Shown here piece by piece: positions 45,659 through 54,537 of a DNA stretch of 64,000 nt (positions are counted from its first letter, which is position 1; every line of letters starts with the position of its first letter). Made by a program: the position numbers and the translations under genes. The notes under the pieces were generated by a model. The model had not been told where the DNA came from, ran no database searches, and worked only from the letters and a program-made list of their open reading frames with translations. The stretch comes from Candidatus Gastranaerophilales bacterium (GTDB lineage: Bacteria > Cyanobacteriota > Vampirovibrionia > Gastranaerophilales > Gastranaerophilaceae): assembly GCA_944326915.1 (NCBI GenBank), contig CALVFT010000005.1:1-64000 (forward strand). The letters run 5' to 3'.

Positions 45659-47731
45659 CCGACTTTTAATGCAAACAAGACTTAATATATAAGAGGTTAC
45701 AAGCCCTAAAGATACTACTATACCAATTGAGCTAATAAGCTTAAAGCCTGCACAACCAAGCAAACCAAAAGATATTACTGTCGTCAAACAAGAAAGTAAT
45801 ACTGCCTCTTTAGATGCATCTTCTCCGCCATGCCTGAAAACTGAATAATCAAGTCCAAAACCAATAACAAGGAATATGGCAAGAACATGAAATAAATTCA
45901 GCTCTTGATGAAATATGCCTAATGTACCAAAAACAAATGTTGTAGCTAAAACTGACGGCAAGATTATCTTCAAAGCTGATTTACAATCATATATTTTAAC
46001 TAAAATCAAATATAAAATAATAAATATTGGCAGTATCAAATCCACACAAATCTTACGACATTTCTCGATTTGGCTGGAAATATCTTTTTGCAAACTTATA
46101 GCACCGTCATAAGCTTTTGCAAGAACTATTACAGAAGTATTTTCATCTACCAAAAATGAATTTAAAAATTCAAAATCCTTGTCATATACAAGGTATTTTT
46201 CAGGATTTTTTTTATTCAACAACTTTTGTTTTTGTGAAGGATTCAAAAATGTAGCAAAATTATCTAACTGTTTTTTATACAATTCTTTTCTTAATGCAAT
46301 ATTCTTTTGCTGACGGTTTTCTGAAGGAATATACTTACTCAATGCCTGAAAACTTATACCTTTTAATGCTAATTCATCAGTAATCAGCTCTTCCTTTTCT
46401 AGCATATCTTGAAAATTATCACCTTTTACAACAAGAAAAGATGTCTCACCATTAGTTTTCATTACTTGTGCAAAGAGCTTCTCAGCCTGTAAAAGATCTT
46501 TTGATGGTACGTACATATTTTTTATATTATCGTCAAACTTGATCCGCACAAGCCCAACTAATGACACTAACACAACAAAACCTAAAATTATGTGTTTTGC
46601 CCTATCCGAAAATTCAAATGACAATTTTCTAATCGTAAAATTATCCTTCAAAACTAATGGATAAAAAAGTATAACCAAAGAATATACACAAGCAAGCCCT
46701 GCAATTGTAAACACTGATATTTGTTTTAATAATTCAAATTGAGAGAATAACAAAATCAAAAAAGCACTGGCAGTCGTCAAAAAACCAACAGTCAAACTTT
46801 TAAATATCTTCTTGCCACCAACAAAATAATGCAAAGAATAATCAACACATATACCGATTAACGTAGTAGAAAAAACAAAAGTCAAAATATGGATACTTCT
46901 AAAAATTTCTACAGTAGTTAAAAAACCTGCTAAAATTCCTAATCCAATACTCAATATGATGGGAATTATAGGAACAAAAGAACTAAAAAATATATACACT
47001 AGTCCAATTACAAATAATGTCGATAAAATACAAATTATATTAATTTCTAAAATAGATCGACTACTTGCATAATAAGAATGTATAGGCGTACCTGTTAAAT
47101 AAATTTTAACATCATCACTCTTAAAATTATCTTGTAATTGTACTAATTTCTTCACTTCTTTATTCAACACAGTAGGTGATAATGCAAGATCTTTATTCAC
47201 TTCCAACATTAGCACATTGTAATATTTATCGTTATAAAAAATTGCTCCACTTATCTGACCTCCATCAGACAAGCTCATTATATAATCCGTAAACAATAAA
47301 AAAGGATCATCTTCTAATGCGGCTAAAGGTGGCAACACCGGATTGTAAAGGGCTTCCAAACTATTTTGAGAAACCTGAGAATAATTTTGGCTCTGCAACA
47401 ATAAATAAGTCCTATCAGACAACAAATTGTCCTGAAATGTTTCATACTTTCTTAAAACAACTTTTGGGTCGACACTTAACACCTTAAACCCTTTAGAACA
47501 CTGTACGAATTCTTTTGCTATATTTTCCGATAACTCTGGGCTTGATGTCTCTATCAAGACATTTATCCTTGATGAAAATTTGTTACTTAAATCAACCAAA
47601 ACATTATTTTCTCTCGGGAAAACTGCACGTAAAAGATTTGTCTCACTTTTCACCGGTCGAAACAATACCACCAGAGATATAAACACAAAAATAAATAATA
47701 TTCTAAATAATCTAATTAATTTGGTTCGCAT
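45656..47731 (-). CDS. MMPL/RND-family exporter of the aryl-polyene cluster
   Basis: 691 residues with about 12 transmembrane helices in two repeats, each followed by an RND-type periplasmic loop. The sequence includes TTLIGICVDYSLHYFVGG and later VIGFGLDYSVFRHGGEDA, the paired D-Y-S motifs of MMPL permeases. It is thought to move the polyene lipid across the inner membrane, with the LolA-like protein as partner. It overlaps the LolA-like gene by 16 bp. Confidence 0.88.
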   Translation of the reverse strand: MRTKLIRLFRILFIFVFISLVVLFRPVKSETNLLRAVFPRENNVLVDLSNKFSSRINVLIETSSPELSENIAKEFVQCSKGFKVLSVDPKVVLRKYETFQDNLLSDRTYLLLQSQNYSQVSQNSLEALYNPVLPPLAALEDDPFLLFTDYIMSLSDGGQISGAIFYNDKYYNVLMLEVNKDLALSPTVLNKEVKKLVQLQDNFKSDDVKIYLTGTPIHSYYASSRSILEINIICILSTLFVIGLVYIFFSSFVPIIPIILSIGLGILAGFLTTVEIFRSIHILTFVFSTTLIGICVDYSLHYFVGGKKIFKSLTVGFLTTASAFLILLFSQFELLKQISVFTIAGLACVYSLVILFYPLVLKDNFTIRKLSFEFSDRAKHIILGFVVLVSLVGLVRIKFDDNIKNMYVPSKDLLQAEKLFAQVMKTNGETSFLVVKGDNFQDMLEKEELITDELALKGISFQALSKYIPSENRQQKNIALRKELYKKQLDNFATFLNPSQKQKLLNKKNPEKYLVYDKDFEFLNSFLVDENTSVIVLAKAYDGAISLQKDISSQIEKCRKICVDLILPIFIILYLILVKIYDCKSALKIILPSVLATTFVFGTLGIFHQELNLFHVLAIFLVIGFGLDYSVFRHGGEDASKEAVLLSCLTTVISFGLLGCAGFKLISSIGIVVSLGLVTSYILSLVCIKSR

Positions 47732-48246
47732 CTAAAAGAAATATCCGTTGTTCCATTCTTCACAGTAGAAATCTGTATTCTATTAATATCACGTTTCCCA
47801 TCAATTACAATATTACGCAACTGGCTATGAACAACCGAATTTGACTTAGGTTTTAAACCAATAGTCCAATTCCCGTTATCCATTGTAATAAAATACAAAT
47901 TAAAATTTCTATCTAAATACGCATAATTTTTATTAGACACAGCAATAATAATATCATTCACCTGTTTGTTTTGGCCAGATCCATAAGCAACAGTGGACTT
48001 TATAGGATACGTTGTTTCAAAAACAGCCCCCTTTTTAGAATCAAACCTAAAGTTTCCTCCAGATACTAATGAAGTCCCATTTATATTTTTACGCTGTGTA
48101 AATTTACAAGAAACATCTCTCAACCTATTCATATGAGAGGAAATATTTTTACTTGTAGATGGATGTGAAAACACATCAATGGCTGCATAAGATGATATTC
48201 CAAAAAATAAAGCTAAAAAGACTAAAACAATACTATTTTTCTTCAT
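47716..48246 (-). CDS. LolA-like outer-membrane carrier of the aryl-polyene cluster
   Basis: 176 residues with a signal peptide (NSIVLVFLALFFGISSYA). The mature domain is a LolA-like half barrel, with DVSCKFTQRKNINGT and SGGNFRFDSKKG. It probably ferries the hydrophobic product across the periplasm from the MMPL exporter. Confidence 0.82.
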   Translation of the reverse strand: MKKNSIVLVFLALFFGISSYAAIDVFSHPSTSKNISSHMNRLRDVSCKFTQRKNINGTSLVSGGNFRFDSKKGAVFETTYPIKSTVAYGSGQNKQVNDIIIAVSNKNYAYLDRNFNLYFITMDNGNWTIGLKPKSNSVVHSQLRNIVIDGKRDINRIQISTVKNGTTDISFRCEPN

Positions 48247-48655
48247 AATCCCTCAACTTTTCGACAAACCTCTTTGGAGGCTCATAAACACTCGTGTTTG
48301 ATTTAACATCAAAACAAATCTGCATACTCTTTGCCTCGAAAATTTTCTCTCCGCTTTCTTGATCAAATATTTGATACTTAATATTCAAAGATGGCTCATA
48401 CTCCAGCAAAGTCGTTACTACACGCAATTTTTGTGCAAAAATAGCAGGTTTTATAAATTTCAAATCCATTTTAGCTACAGGATAAGTATATCCGTCATCC
48501 TTCATATCAGAATATGTATACCCTATCTTTGACAACAAATCACATCTTGCTTCTTCTAAAAAACGGATATAATTCCCATGCCAGACCACATTCATCGGAT
48601 CTAGATCATAAAACTGTACCTCTATTATTGTTTCCGAGAAAATATTATTTTTCAT
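48233..48655 (-). CDS. Hotdog-fold acyl thioesterase of the aryl-polyene cluster
   Basis: 140 residues, 4HBT type. QFYDLDPMNVVWHGNYIRF contains the catalytic Asp and the family His. It releases or proofreads acyl chains from the ACPs. The ATG at 48655 is chosen because it begins the 4HBT domain; the frame runs 15 codons upstream. Overlaps the LolA-like gene by 14 bp. Confidence 0.82.
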   Translation of the reverse strand: MKNNIFSETIIEVQFYDLDPMNVVWHGNYIRFLEEARCDLLSKIGYTYSDMKDDGYTYPVAKMDLKFIKPAIFAQKLRVVTTLLEYEPSLNIKYQIFDQESGEKIFEAKSMQICFDVKSNTSVYEPPKRFVEKLRDYEEK

Positions 48656-48662
48656 ACAAATA

Positions 48663-50096
48663 TTATAATTCAAAACTTCCACTAGAATAGCAAATGTCAC
48701 CTTTTGTAAACTTATAATCTACACTGGTTTCTTTTTTCCTCAATGACAATTTTACTTGCATGTCAGGCTTAATTATTGAAGAGAACTTTACCCTCTTAAC
48801 TTTTTCCGGAACAAAATCTAAGTGGAAAGCACTTTTTATAAACTCTTTTGCAACAAATAACTGAACTACACCAGGCAAAATAGGTACACCAGTAAAATGT
48901 CCCTCAAAAAAATTACTATTTTTAGGAAAGATTAATTCATACTCAGCTATATCTTGAGCTACAGTATTACGCACCACTATTGGATAAGAAAAGTTTGTAT
49001 TGAATATTTCCTTAATCCTTTTTGCATCAATTTTCCCTCGTTCATCAACAGGGAGTTCATGCAAAAACCTCCATTTTTTAGGCATTATTTCTATATCAAG
49101 CTTTTTAAATTCACTAATTAATGAATTTTTACACCCTTTAATGAGTTTATTTATACCAATATCAGATAATATAACTGCTGCACATAATTTATCATCTATT
49201 TTCAGACAATAAGCATCTGATACATACTCACAGTTTTTTAAAACATCTTCTAACTTAGGTAATGAAACTCTTTTTTCTTGAATTTTAACAAGTCTGTCAT
49301 TTCGTCCAACAATACTAAATCCATTACCAACAAATTCTATTTTGTCAGTCAATTGATAAGTATCTTCAGGGAAATAAGGAGAAGATATAATGACATCATC
49401 ATCTAATTTTTTATATGAAACATTATTGAAAAATATAAAAGGAGCATTCGATTCTGTACGATACCCAACAACACCGGTTTCAGTACTACCATATATTTCT
49501 ACCACCTTTGATTTTTTTTCAAAAAATGCAAAAACTTCATCCTTCAATTTCGCTCCAGCAGAAAAAATATACTTTGGCGGATTTTTGAACTCTTGTTGAT
49601 ATTTATACATTTTTTCTAAAAAAGATGGTGTTGAAATTAATACATAATTTTCATATTCTTTTATATCCTCAGGATAAAAAACTCTTTCTGTATCAATAGC
49701 ACAACCAAGCATAGAAGGAAACATTACCTGAAAAGTTAGTCCAAATAAATGCACTGGAGTTGTTGTAGTTACAAAAACATAATCAGAAGGAATATTAAAA
49801 ACCTCTGCTAAATCCTTAGCTTCGTTAAATAAGTTTTCAAAATTTTTCTTAATCAACTTAGGTTTTGTACTTGAACCAGATGTAAGAAAATAAATACCAT
49901 CCTCTTGCATCTTAGCTTCCAGATTCTGATTTCCACTAACTAAATATACACTTCCATTCCTATTCAAGAAAAATTCTTTTATAAATTCTAAGCAATTATC
50001 TCCTCTTAAAATTTTCTCTTGAGGTGGTAATACCTTATCAAAATCAATTTCTATAACACTATTATCACTACAAATTAACTTTATTTTTTTTCTCAT
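48663..50096 (-). CDS. AMP-dependent acyl ligase fused to a hotdog dehydratase
   Basis: 477 residues. Residues 1-360 are an adenylate-forming ligase: FLTSGSSTKPKLIKKNF (P-loop), IYGSTETGVVGYRT, and the A8-like KIEFVGNGFSIVGRNDRLVK. Residues 375-477 look like an ApeI/FabZ-type hotdog domain (HFTGVPILPGVVQLFVAKEF). In E. coli aryl-polyene clusters these are the separate genes for ApeH and ApeI. The fusion would activate the aryl starter and also dehydrate chains. Confidence 0.8.
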   Translation of the reverse strand: MRKKIKLICSDNSVIEIDFDKVLPPQEKILRGDNCLEFIKEFFLNRNGSVYLVSGNQNLEAKMQEDGIYFLTSGSSTKPKLIKKNFENLFNEAKDLAEVFNIPSDYVFVTTTTPVHLFGLTFQVMFPSMLGCAIDTERVFYPEDIKEYENYVLISTPSFLEKMYKYQQEFKNPPKYIFSAGAKLKDEVFAFFEKKSKVVEIYGSTETGVVGYRTESNAPFIFFNNVSYKKLDDDVIISSPYFPEDTYQLTDKIEFVGNGFSIVGRNDRLVKIQEKRVSLPKLEDVLKNCEYVSDAYCLKIDDKLCAAVILSDIGINKLIKGCKNSLISEFKKLDIEIMPKKWRFLHELPVDERGKIDAKRIKEIFNTNFSYPIVVRNTVAQDIAEYELIFPKNSNFFEGHFTGVPILPGVVQLFVAKEFIKSAFHLDFVPEKVKRVKFSSIIKPDMQVKLSLRKKETSVDYKFTKGDICYSSGSFEL

Positions 50097-50523
50097 ATCT
50101 TCTTCTCAAAATAATCCTTATTATATATTCTACCCCAAACATTATCCCCAAAGCTACATAAGAAATACATGCGTTGTACAATTCCCATATAGCAGGACTT
50201 AAAAATACAGTTATAAAGGATATTGATAAATTTATAAATAAAAATACACACCAAACATACGTCAACTTTCGTGTATAATTTCTCGAAAAATCAGTCAATT
50301 CACCATCGAGTTTTTTTACAAATTTTTGAATAATCGTTTCTTGACAAAAAAGAGAAGAAAAAAATACTGAAAATATAAAAAAATTCATCACAACAGGATA
50401 AAACTTTAAAAAATAAAGCTTACTAAAATGGAATAAGCAAACAATCAAAATCGTACCTATAATAGGGAACACAAACTTAATCTTCTTTAATAAGTTCTTC
50501 AATTGCCAAAACCACATCATCAA
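50068..50523 (-). CDS. ApeG-like membrane protein
   Basis: Up to 151 residues with four predicted membrane helices and RNYTRKLTYVWCVFLFINL, a pattern of the COG4648 membrane protein found in aryl-polyene clusters. The ATG at 50523 would overlap the ACP gene by 47 bp; a GTG at 50472 just after the ACP stop is an equally good start. Function unknown. Confidence 0.75.
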   Translation of the reverse strand: MMMWFWQLKNLLKKIKFVFPIIGTILIVCLFHFSKLYFLKFYPVVMNFFIFSVFFSSLFCQETIIQKFVKKLDGELTDFSRNYTRKLTYVWCVFLFINLSISFITVFLSPAIWELYNACISYVALGIMFGVEYIIRIILRRRYEKKNKVNL

Positions 50524-50737
50524 TAGTCTTTATTTGTTTAAAATTTTCAGGCGATATTTTTTTCTCAGTAAAAATCTGCAATTTTACAGCTAAGTCAACA
50601 GCATCAATACTATCAAGCTCCAAATCCTCAAAAAGATTTGCATCAGGCTTGATCATATCCTCATCAATTTCAAAATCATCAACCAAAATTGACTTTAATT
50701 TATCAAAAATTTCTTCTTTTGTATATTTATTACTCAC
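50477..50737 (-). CDS. Acyl carrier protein 1 of the aryl-polyene cluster
   Basis: 86 residues, acidic four-helix ACP. The phosphopantetheine serine is Ser43 in LELDSIDAVDLA. One of two tandem ACPs, separated from the second by one base. Confidence 0.9.
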   Translation of the reverse strand: MSNKYTKEEIFDKLKSILVDDFEIDEDMIKPDANLFEDLELDSIDAVDLAVKLQIFTEKKISPENFKQIKTIDDVVLAIEELIKED

Positions 50738-50738
50738 A

Positions 50739-50993
50739 CTAAATTCCTTGTTTTCTTAAATAATCAGCAATAGTCTTTACCGAATAAAAATACTTCTTAT
50801 TTTCATCCTTATCAGAGCTTAATTCTACATTATACTTCTTTTTCAAAGCCATACCAAGCTCCAATGCATCTATTGAATCCAACCCTAAACCACTTACAAA
50901 AAGAGCTTCGTTATCATCAATATCATCAACTGTAATATCTTCTAATTCCAATGACTCTATAATAAGAGTCTTAATATCTTTTTCCAAACTCAT
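50739..50993 (-). CDS. Acyl carrier protein 2 of the aryl-polyene cluster
   Basis: 84 residues, ACP fold, phosphopantetheine Ser40 in GLGLDSIDALELG. Paired with ACP 1; aryl-polyene systems commonly have two ACPs. Confidence 0.9.
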   Translation of the reverse strand: MSLEKDIKTLIIESLELEDITVDDIDDNEALFVSGLGLDSIDALELGMALKKKYNVELSSDKDENKKYFYSVKTIADYLRKQGI

Positions 50994-51026
50994 CTTAATT
51001 CACCTATATTAACATTTATAACTTAA

Positions 51027-51758
51027 TTAATTAGTAAAGTCAAATTTTATTTTTTCAGAAATAGCTTTTCTTAACTTTATATCAGAAGTAATCTCTCCAA
51101 AATCTGAAAGTTTTATCTCAGGTAACACATCGATCTTATAAGTTATAGTTCTATCACTTGCATCATATATTGGTTTGCCTTTTTGTAAAAATGGATAGTC
51201 ACAAGATATCTTAATAGGTATAATATCAGCGCCAGTCTCAATTTGCAGCATAGCTGCACCTTTATGAATCTTTAACTTTTCACCTTCAACTGTTCTTGTA
51301 CCTGTTGGAAATATAATAATATTAAAGCCATCTTTCAATGCTTTTGCAGCCTCTGCCTTAAAAAATTCAACATCAATATCATTTGTTATATAAACATCTT
51401 TTATAATTTTCCCCATAAAAAAGTTATTCATTAACTTTTGTTTTGCCAAACACAAACAATTAGGAAACAAACCTATAAGAATTAGAATATCGATAAAGGA
51501 AGGATGTGTCGCTACAATAATTTTCCCTTTAGGCTCATAAAAATTAGTTACATCTATTTTAATTAATTTTAAATTAACAAAAAAACCAGTATAAATATTC
51601 CATAAATAGTGAATAACATTCACCAAATGATGACGCTTTTGACTTTTCTTAATCCATATTGACACTATTGGGATGTAAATAAAAGCTAGAATTAAAGATC
51701 CTATCCCAAAAGCAACAAAGATTAAAACAGTTGCTAATCCTCTTAAAAATCTAACCAT
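51027..51758 (-). CDS. PlsC-like acyltransferase of the aryl-polyene cluster
   Basis: 243 residues with an N-terminal membrane anchor (LIFVAFGIGSLILAFIYI). ATHPSFIDILILIG gives the His-x4-Asp acyltransferase motif, and FPTGTRTVEGEKLK the substrate loop. It probably supplies an acyl-lipid acceptor for the polyene. Overlaps the chain-length-factor-like gene by 8 bp. Confidence 0.85.
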   Translation of the reverse strand: MVRFLRGLATVLIFVAFGIGSLILAFIYIPIVSIWIKKSQKRHHLVNVIHYLWNIYTGFFVNLKLIKIDVTNFYEPKGKIIVATHPSFIDILILIGLFPNCLCLAKQKLMNNFFMGKIIKDVYITNDIDVEFFKAEAAKALKDGFNIIIFPTGTRTVEGEKLKIHKGAAMLQIETGADIIPIKISCDYPFLQKGKPIYDASDRTITYKIDVLPEIKLSDFGEITSDIKLRKAISEKIKFDFTN

Positions 51759-52341
51759 CAGCTCTCCTTAAAACATATATAGGACAAGCGTAATAATCAA
51801 CTTTCCCTTCCAAAAAATCAAAAAAACTATTTTCTTCTAAATTCTGACTATTGTCAGTACAAACAACCTTCAAAGCTTCTTTTTTAGGTTCAACTCCTAA
51901 CAAAACCGAACAGCTTTCATATCTATCAACTGACTCTGCATAACAGAATAAAACTTCCTTTCGAGCCATAACAGATACCAGCAAAGCATTCGATAATGTA
52001 TTTTTACAAGCTGCAATTGAATTATATCCACTATGGATTTTATTTATTAAAGAAAACAAGCCTACTGTCGAATTATGCACAGAAAAACTAAAACCTGCAG
52101 GAGAAATTTCATTTTCTTCTTTCTGTTGATTGATAAGTTTTAGCATCCGTTCTAATTCACCATACCTTGAAGCATACACCAATTCAGGCTCTCCACCTGA
52201 ATAGCAATTTAACATTGTATGCATTGCAATTTTTCCAACCGGAGAAAGCTTTCGTCTTAGCATCATTGGAATTGATGACAAATCAATATTCGCACCATTA
52301 CTTATAGAATATTTATAAATAAAAAATTCCAAGCTATTCAT
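51751..52341 (-). CDS. Ketosynthase-like protein (ApeC-type, N-terminal KS domain)
   Basis: 196 residues, a short ketoacyl-synthase-like domain (Ketoacyl-synt_2, as in ApeC). The body reads LSPVGKIAMHTMLNCYSGG and FSVHNSTVGLFSLINK. It lacks the full Cys-His-His site, so it may act as a chain-length partner. First gene of the minus operon; its ATG lies 14 bp from that of the plus operon. Confidence 0.78.
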   Translation of the reverse strand: MNSLEFFIYKYSISNGANIDLSSIPMMLRRKLSPVGKIAMHTMLNCYSGGEPELVYASRYGELERMLKLINQQKEENEISPAGFSFSVHNSTVGLFSLINKIHSGYNSIAACKNTLSNALLVSVMARKEVLFCYAESVDRYESCSVLLGVEPKKEALKVVCTDNSQNLEENSFFDFLEGKVDYYACPIYVLRRADG

Positions 52342-52355
52342 GGTAATATATTAAC
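52342..52355. promoter_or_regulatory. Overlapping divergent leaderless promoters of the polyene operons
   Basis: In 14 bp both strands carry TAATAT at -12 to -7 of their start codons (plus 52344-52349, minus 52353-52348), so the two -10 elements overlap by two bases. Each has an extended -10 TG that comes from the opposite start codon. Confidence 0.65.
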
Positions 52356-53390
52356 ATGGAAAAGATTGTTATTACAAATGCTGTCGGCATACACGCAAAA
52401 CAACTGGAAAAAGATAACTCAATAATAAAAGGGAAAGACTTTTATTTTGGAAAAATAAAAGAAAAACTTCCTCAACAAGAGTTAAGATGCAATAGTATAA
52501 TAAGTTATCTAGCAGACAGACTCAACCTGGAGTCTATAAATCCAGACAAAACAGGAATAGTAATTGCAACAACCAACGCAGGTATTGAAGAGTACACAAA
52601 CACTTTCAACAAGCATTATGCTGAACTGGGAAATCCTGCTGAATTTTTAAAAAATTATTTACATCTTAACAGTTTTGCTTGCAGTGTATCTACGGCTTGT
52701 TCTTCAGGGATAAAAGCATTTGTTCTTGCAAAACAGCTACTTGAAGAAAACGTCTGTACATCAGTTATTGTCGGAGGAGTCGACCCTATTGCAAGTACGC
52801 CATCATATGGTTTTAATGCTCTTGAAGTATTTTCTGATGAGAAAACAAATCCATTTTCTGTAAATAGGTCAGGAATGAATATTGGAGAGGCTGGAGCTTT
52901 ATTTATTTTAAAGAAAAATACAGAAGGCATACGAATTTTAGGAATTGGAGAAACCTCAGATGCCTATCATTCTGCAACTCCTGATCCAATTGGGGAACAA
53001 GCAGCTAGAGCCATAGAATTAGCTTTAACGCAAGCCCAAATAAGTGCAAAAGGTATTGATTATATTAATTTACACGGTACCGGAACAATTGCAAACGACA
53101 TAATGGAAGCTAATGCTGTATATAAAATATTCCAAGATAAAGTACCTTCAAGTTCTACAAAGCCAATTACCGGTCATTGTCTTGGTGCAGCTGCAAGTAT
53201 TGAAGCTTATTTCTGCTACAAAATTTTAAAAGGAGAAATAAAAGCTCCAAAACACATATACGATGGCTACTATGATCCACAATTACCACCGATAAATATA
53301 GCAAATGAAGATTTTGGAAATGTTAATATTTGTATGAATAACGCATTTGGTTTTGGTGGCACAAACGCAGTTATGATAATGGGGAATTAA
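52356..53390 (+). CDS. Beta-ketoacyl-ACP synthase (ApeO-like)
   Basis: 344 residues, thiolase fold. The catalytic triad is complete: Cys115 in SVSTACSSGIK, His240 in NLHGTGTIAND, His274 in ITGHCLGAAASIE. Elongates the polyene with malonyl units. First gene of the plus operon; starts 6 nt after an extended -10 with no Shine-Dalgarno. Confidence 0.88.
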   Translation: MEKIVITNAVGIHAKQLEKDNSIIKGKDFYFGKIKEKLPQQELRCNSIISYLADRLNLESINPDKTGIVIATTNAGIEEYTNTFNKHYAELGNPAEFLKNYLHLNSFACSVSTACSSGIKAFVLAKQLLEENVCTSVIVGGVDPIASTPSYGFNALEVFSDEKTNPFSVNRSGMNIGEAGALFILKKNTEGIRILGIGETSDAYHSATPDPIGEQAARAIELALTQAQISAKGIDYINLHGTGTIANDIMEANAVYKIFQDKVPSSSTKPITGHCLGAAASIEAYFCYKILKGEIKAPKHIYDGYYDPQLPPINIANEDFGNVNICMNNAFGFGGTNAVMIMGN

Positions 53391-53392
53391 TA

Positions 53393-53830
53393 ATGCAGGA
53401 AATTGAAAAAATATTACCACACGATAGGCCAATGATATTAATTGATAAAGTTCTAGAAATCAATTTAGAAGAAAATTACGTTGTGTGTGATGTAAATATA
53501 CACGAGAAAAAGATTTTTTTTAATAAAGATATTAACGGGATTTCACCACTTGTAGGTATTGAATTTATGGCACAAGCTATTGGATGTTATGCCTTTTTTA
53601 AATCTGGCGAAAATAATCCCAAAATCGGTTTTTTATTAGGAGCTAGATCATATACAAATTCTCTTGAGAAATTTGAAAATGGAAAAACATACACAATAAA
53701 AGCAAAAGAAATGTACGATGACGGTGAACTTGTTTCATTTGAATGTTTCATTTATAATGATAATAAAGAGGTGGCAAATGCTTTAATTAATGCATTTCAA
53801 CCAGAAAATGCTGAGGAATATATTAAATGA
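53393..53830 (+). CDS. 3-hydroxyacyl-ACP dehydratase (ApeP-like)
   Basis: 145 residues, FabZ/ApeP hotdog. LPHDRPMILIDKV at the start (His10) and GIEFMAQAIGCYAFF carry the family His and helix residues. It introduces the double bonds of the polyene. Two bases separate it from the ketosynthase gene. Confidence 0.82.
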   Translation: MQEIEKILPHDRPMILIDKVLEINLEENYVVCDVNIHEKKIFFNKDINGISPLVGIEFMAQAIGCYAFFKSGENNPKIGFLLGARSYTNSLEKFENGKTYTIKAKEMYDDGELVSFECFIYNDNKEVANALINAFQPENAEEYIK

Positions 53831-54537
53831 AAAAGATTTTGGTAACCGGCTCAAGTAGAGGAATTGGTAGAGAAATAGCATTATATCTTGCAAAAAACGG
53901 ATATTCTGTGGACATACACTACGTTCATAGCGAAGAAAAAGCCCTGAAAATTGTAGAGCAAATAAGATCACTTGGACAAGAATCAAATGCATTGAAATTT
54001 GACATAAAAGACCGTGAAGAGTGTAAAAAAATTCTTGATGGAAAACTATACTACGGTATAGTTCTAAATGCCGGAATTGCCAAAGATAATGTATTCCCTG
54101 CAATGGAAGGCGAAGAATGGGATGAAGTTGTTGATACTAATCTCGGAGGTTTTTATAATGTATTGAAACCACTTGTTATGCCAATGATTTCCAACAGAAT
54201 AAAAGGAAGAATAATAACTCTTTCTTCTGTATCAGCACTATCAGGTAATAGGGGACAAGTAAATTACTCTGCCTCAAAAGCAGGAATAATAGGAGCAACA
54301 AAATCTTTAGCATTAGAGCTTGCAAAAAGAGGAATTACCGTAAATTGTATCGCTCCTGGAGTAATTGAAACGGATATGATAAAAAATGTTCCTGTAGATG
54401 AAATAAAAAAAATAATTCCAATGAAAAGAATTGGCTGTGCAAAAGAAGTAGCAAGCCTTGCAAACTACCTTATGAGCGAAGATGCCTCTTACATTACAGG
54501 CCAAGTTATATCTGTTAACGGAGGGTTATACTTATGA
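53827..54537 (+). CDS. 3-oxoacyl-ACP reductase (FabG/ApeQ-like)
   Basis: 236 residues, short-chain dehydrogenase. NADPH motif TGSSRGIGREIA, VLNAGIAKDN, and catalytic YSASK with Tyr147 and Lys151. Overlaps the dehydratase by 4 bp and the next ketosynthase by 4 bp. Confidence 0.92.
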   Translation: MKKILVTGSSRGIGREIALYLAKNGYSVDIHYVHSEEKALKIVEQIRSLGQESNALKFDIKDREECKKILDGKLYYGIVLNAGIAKDNVFPAMEGEEWDEVVDTNLGGFYNVLKPLVMPMISNRIKGRIITLSSVSALSGNRGQVNYSASKAGIIGATKSLALELAKRGITVNCIAPGVIETDMIKNVPVDEIKKIIPMKRIGCAKEVASLANYLMSEDASYITGQVISVNGGLYL

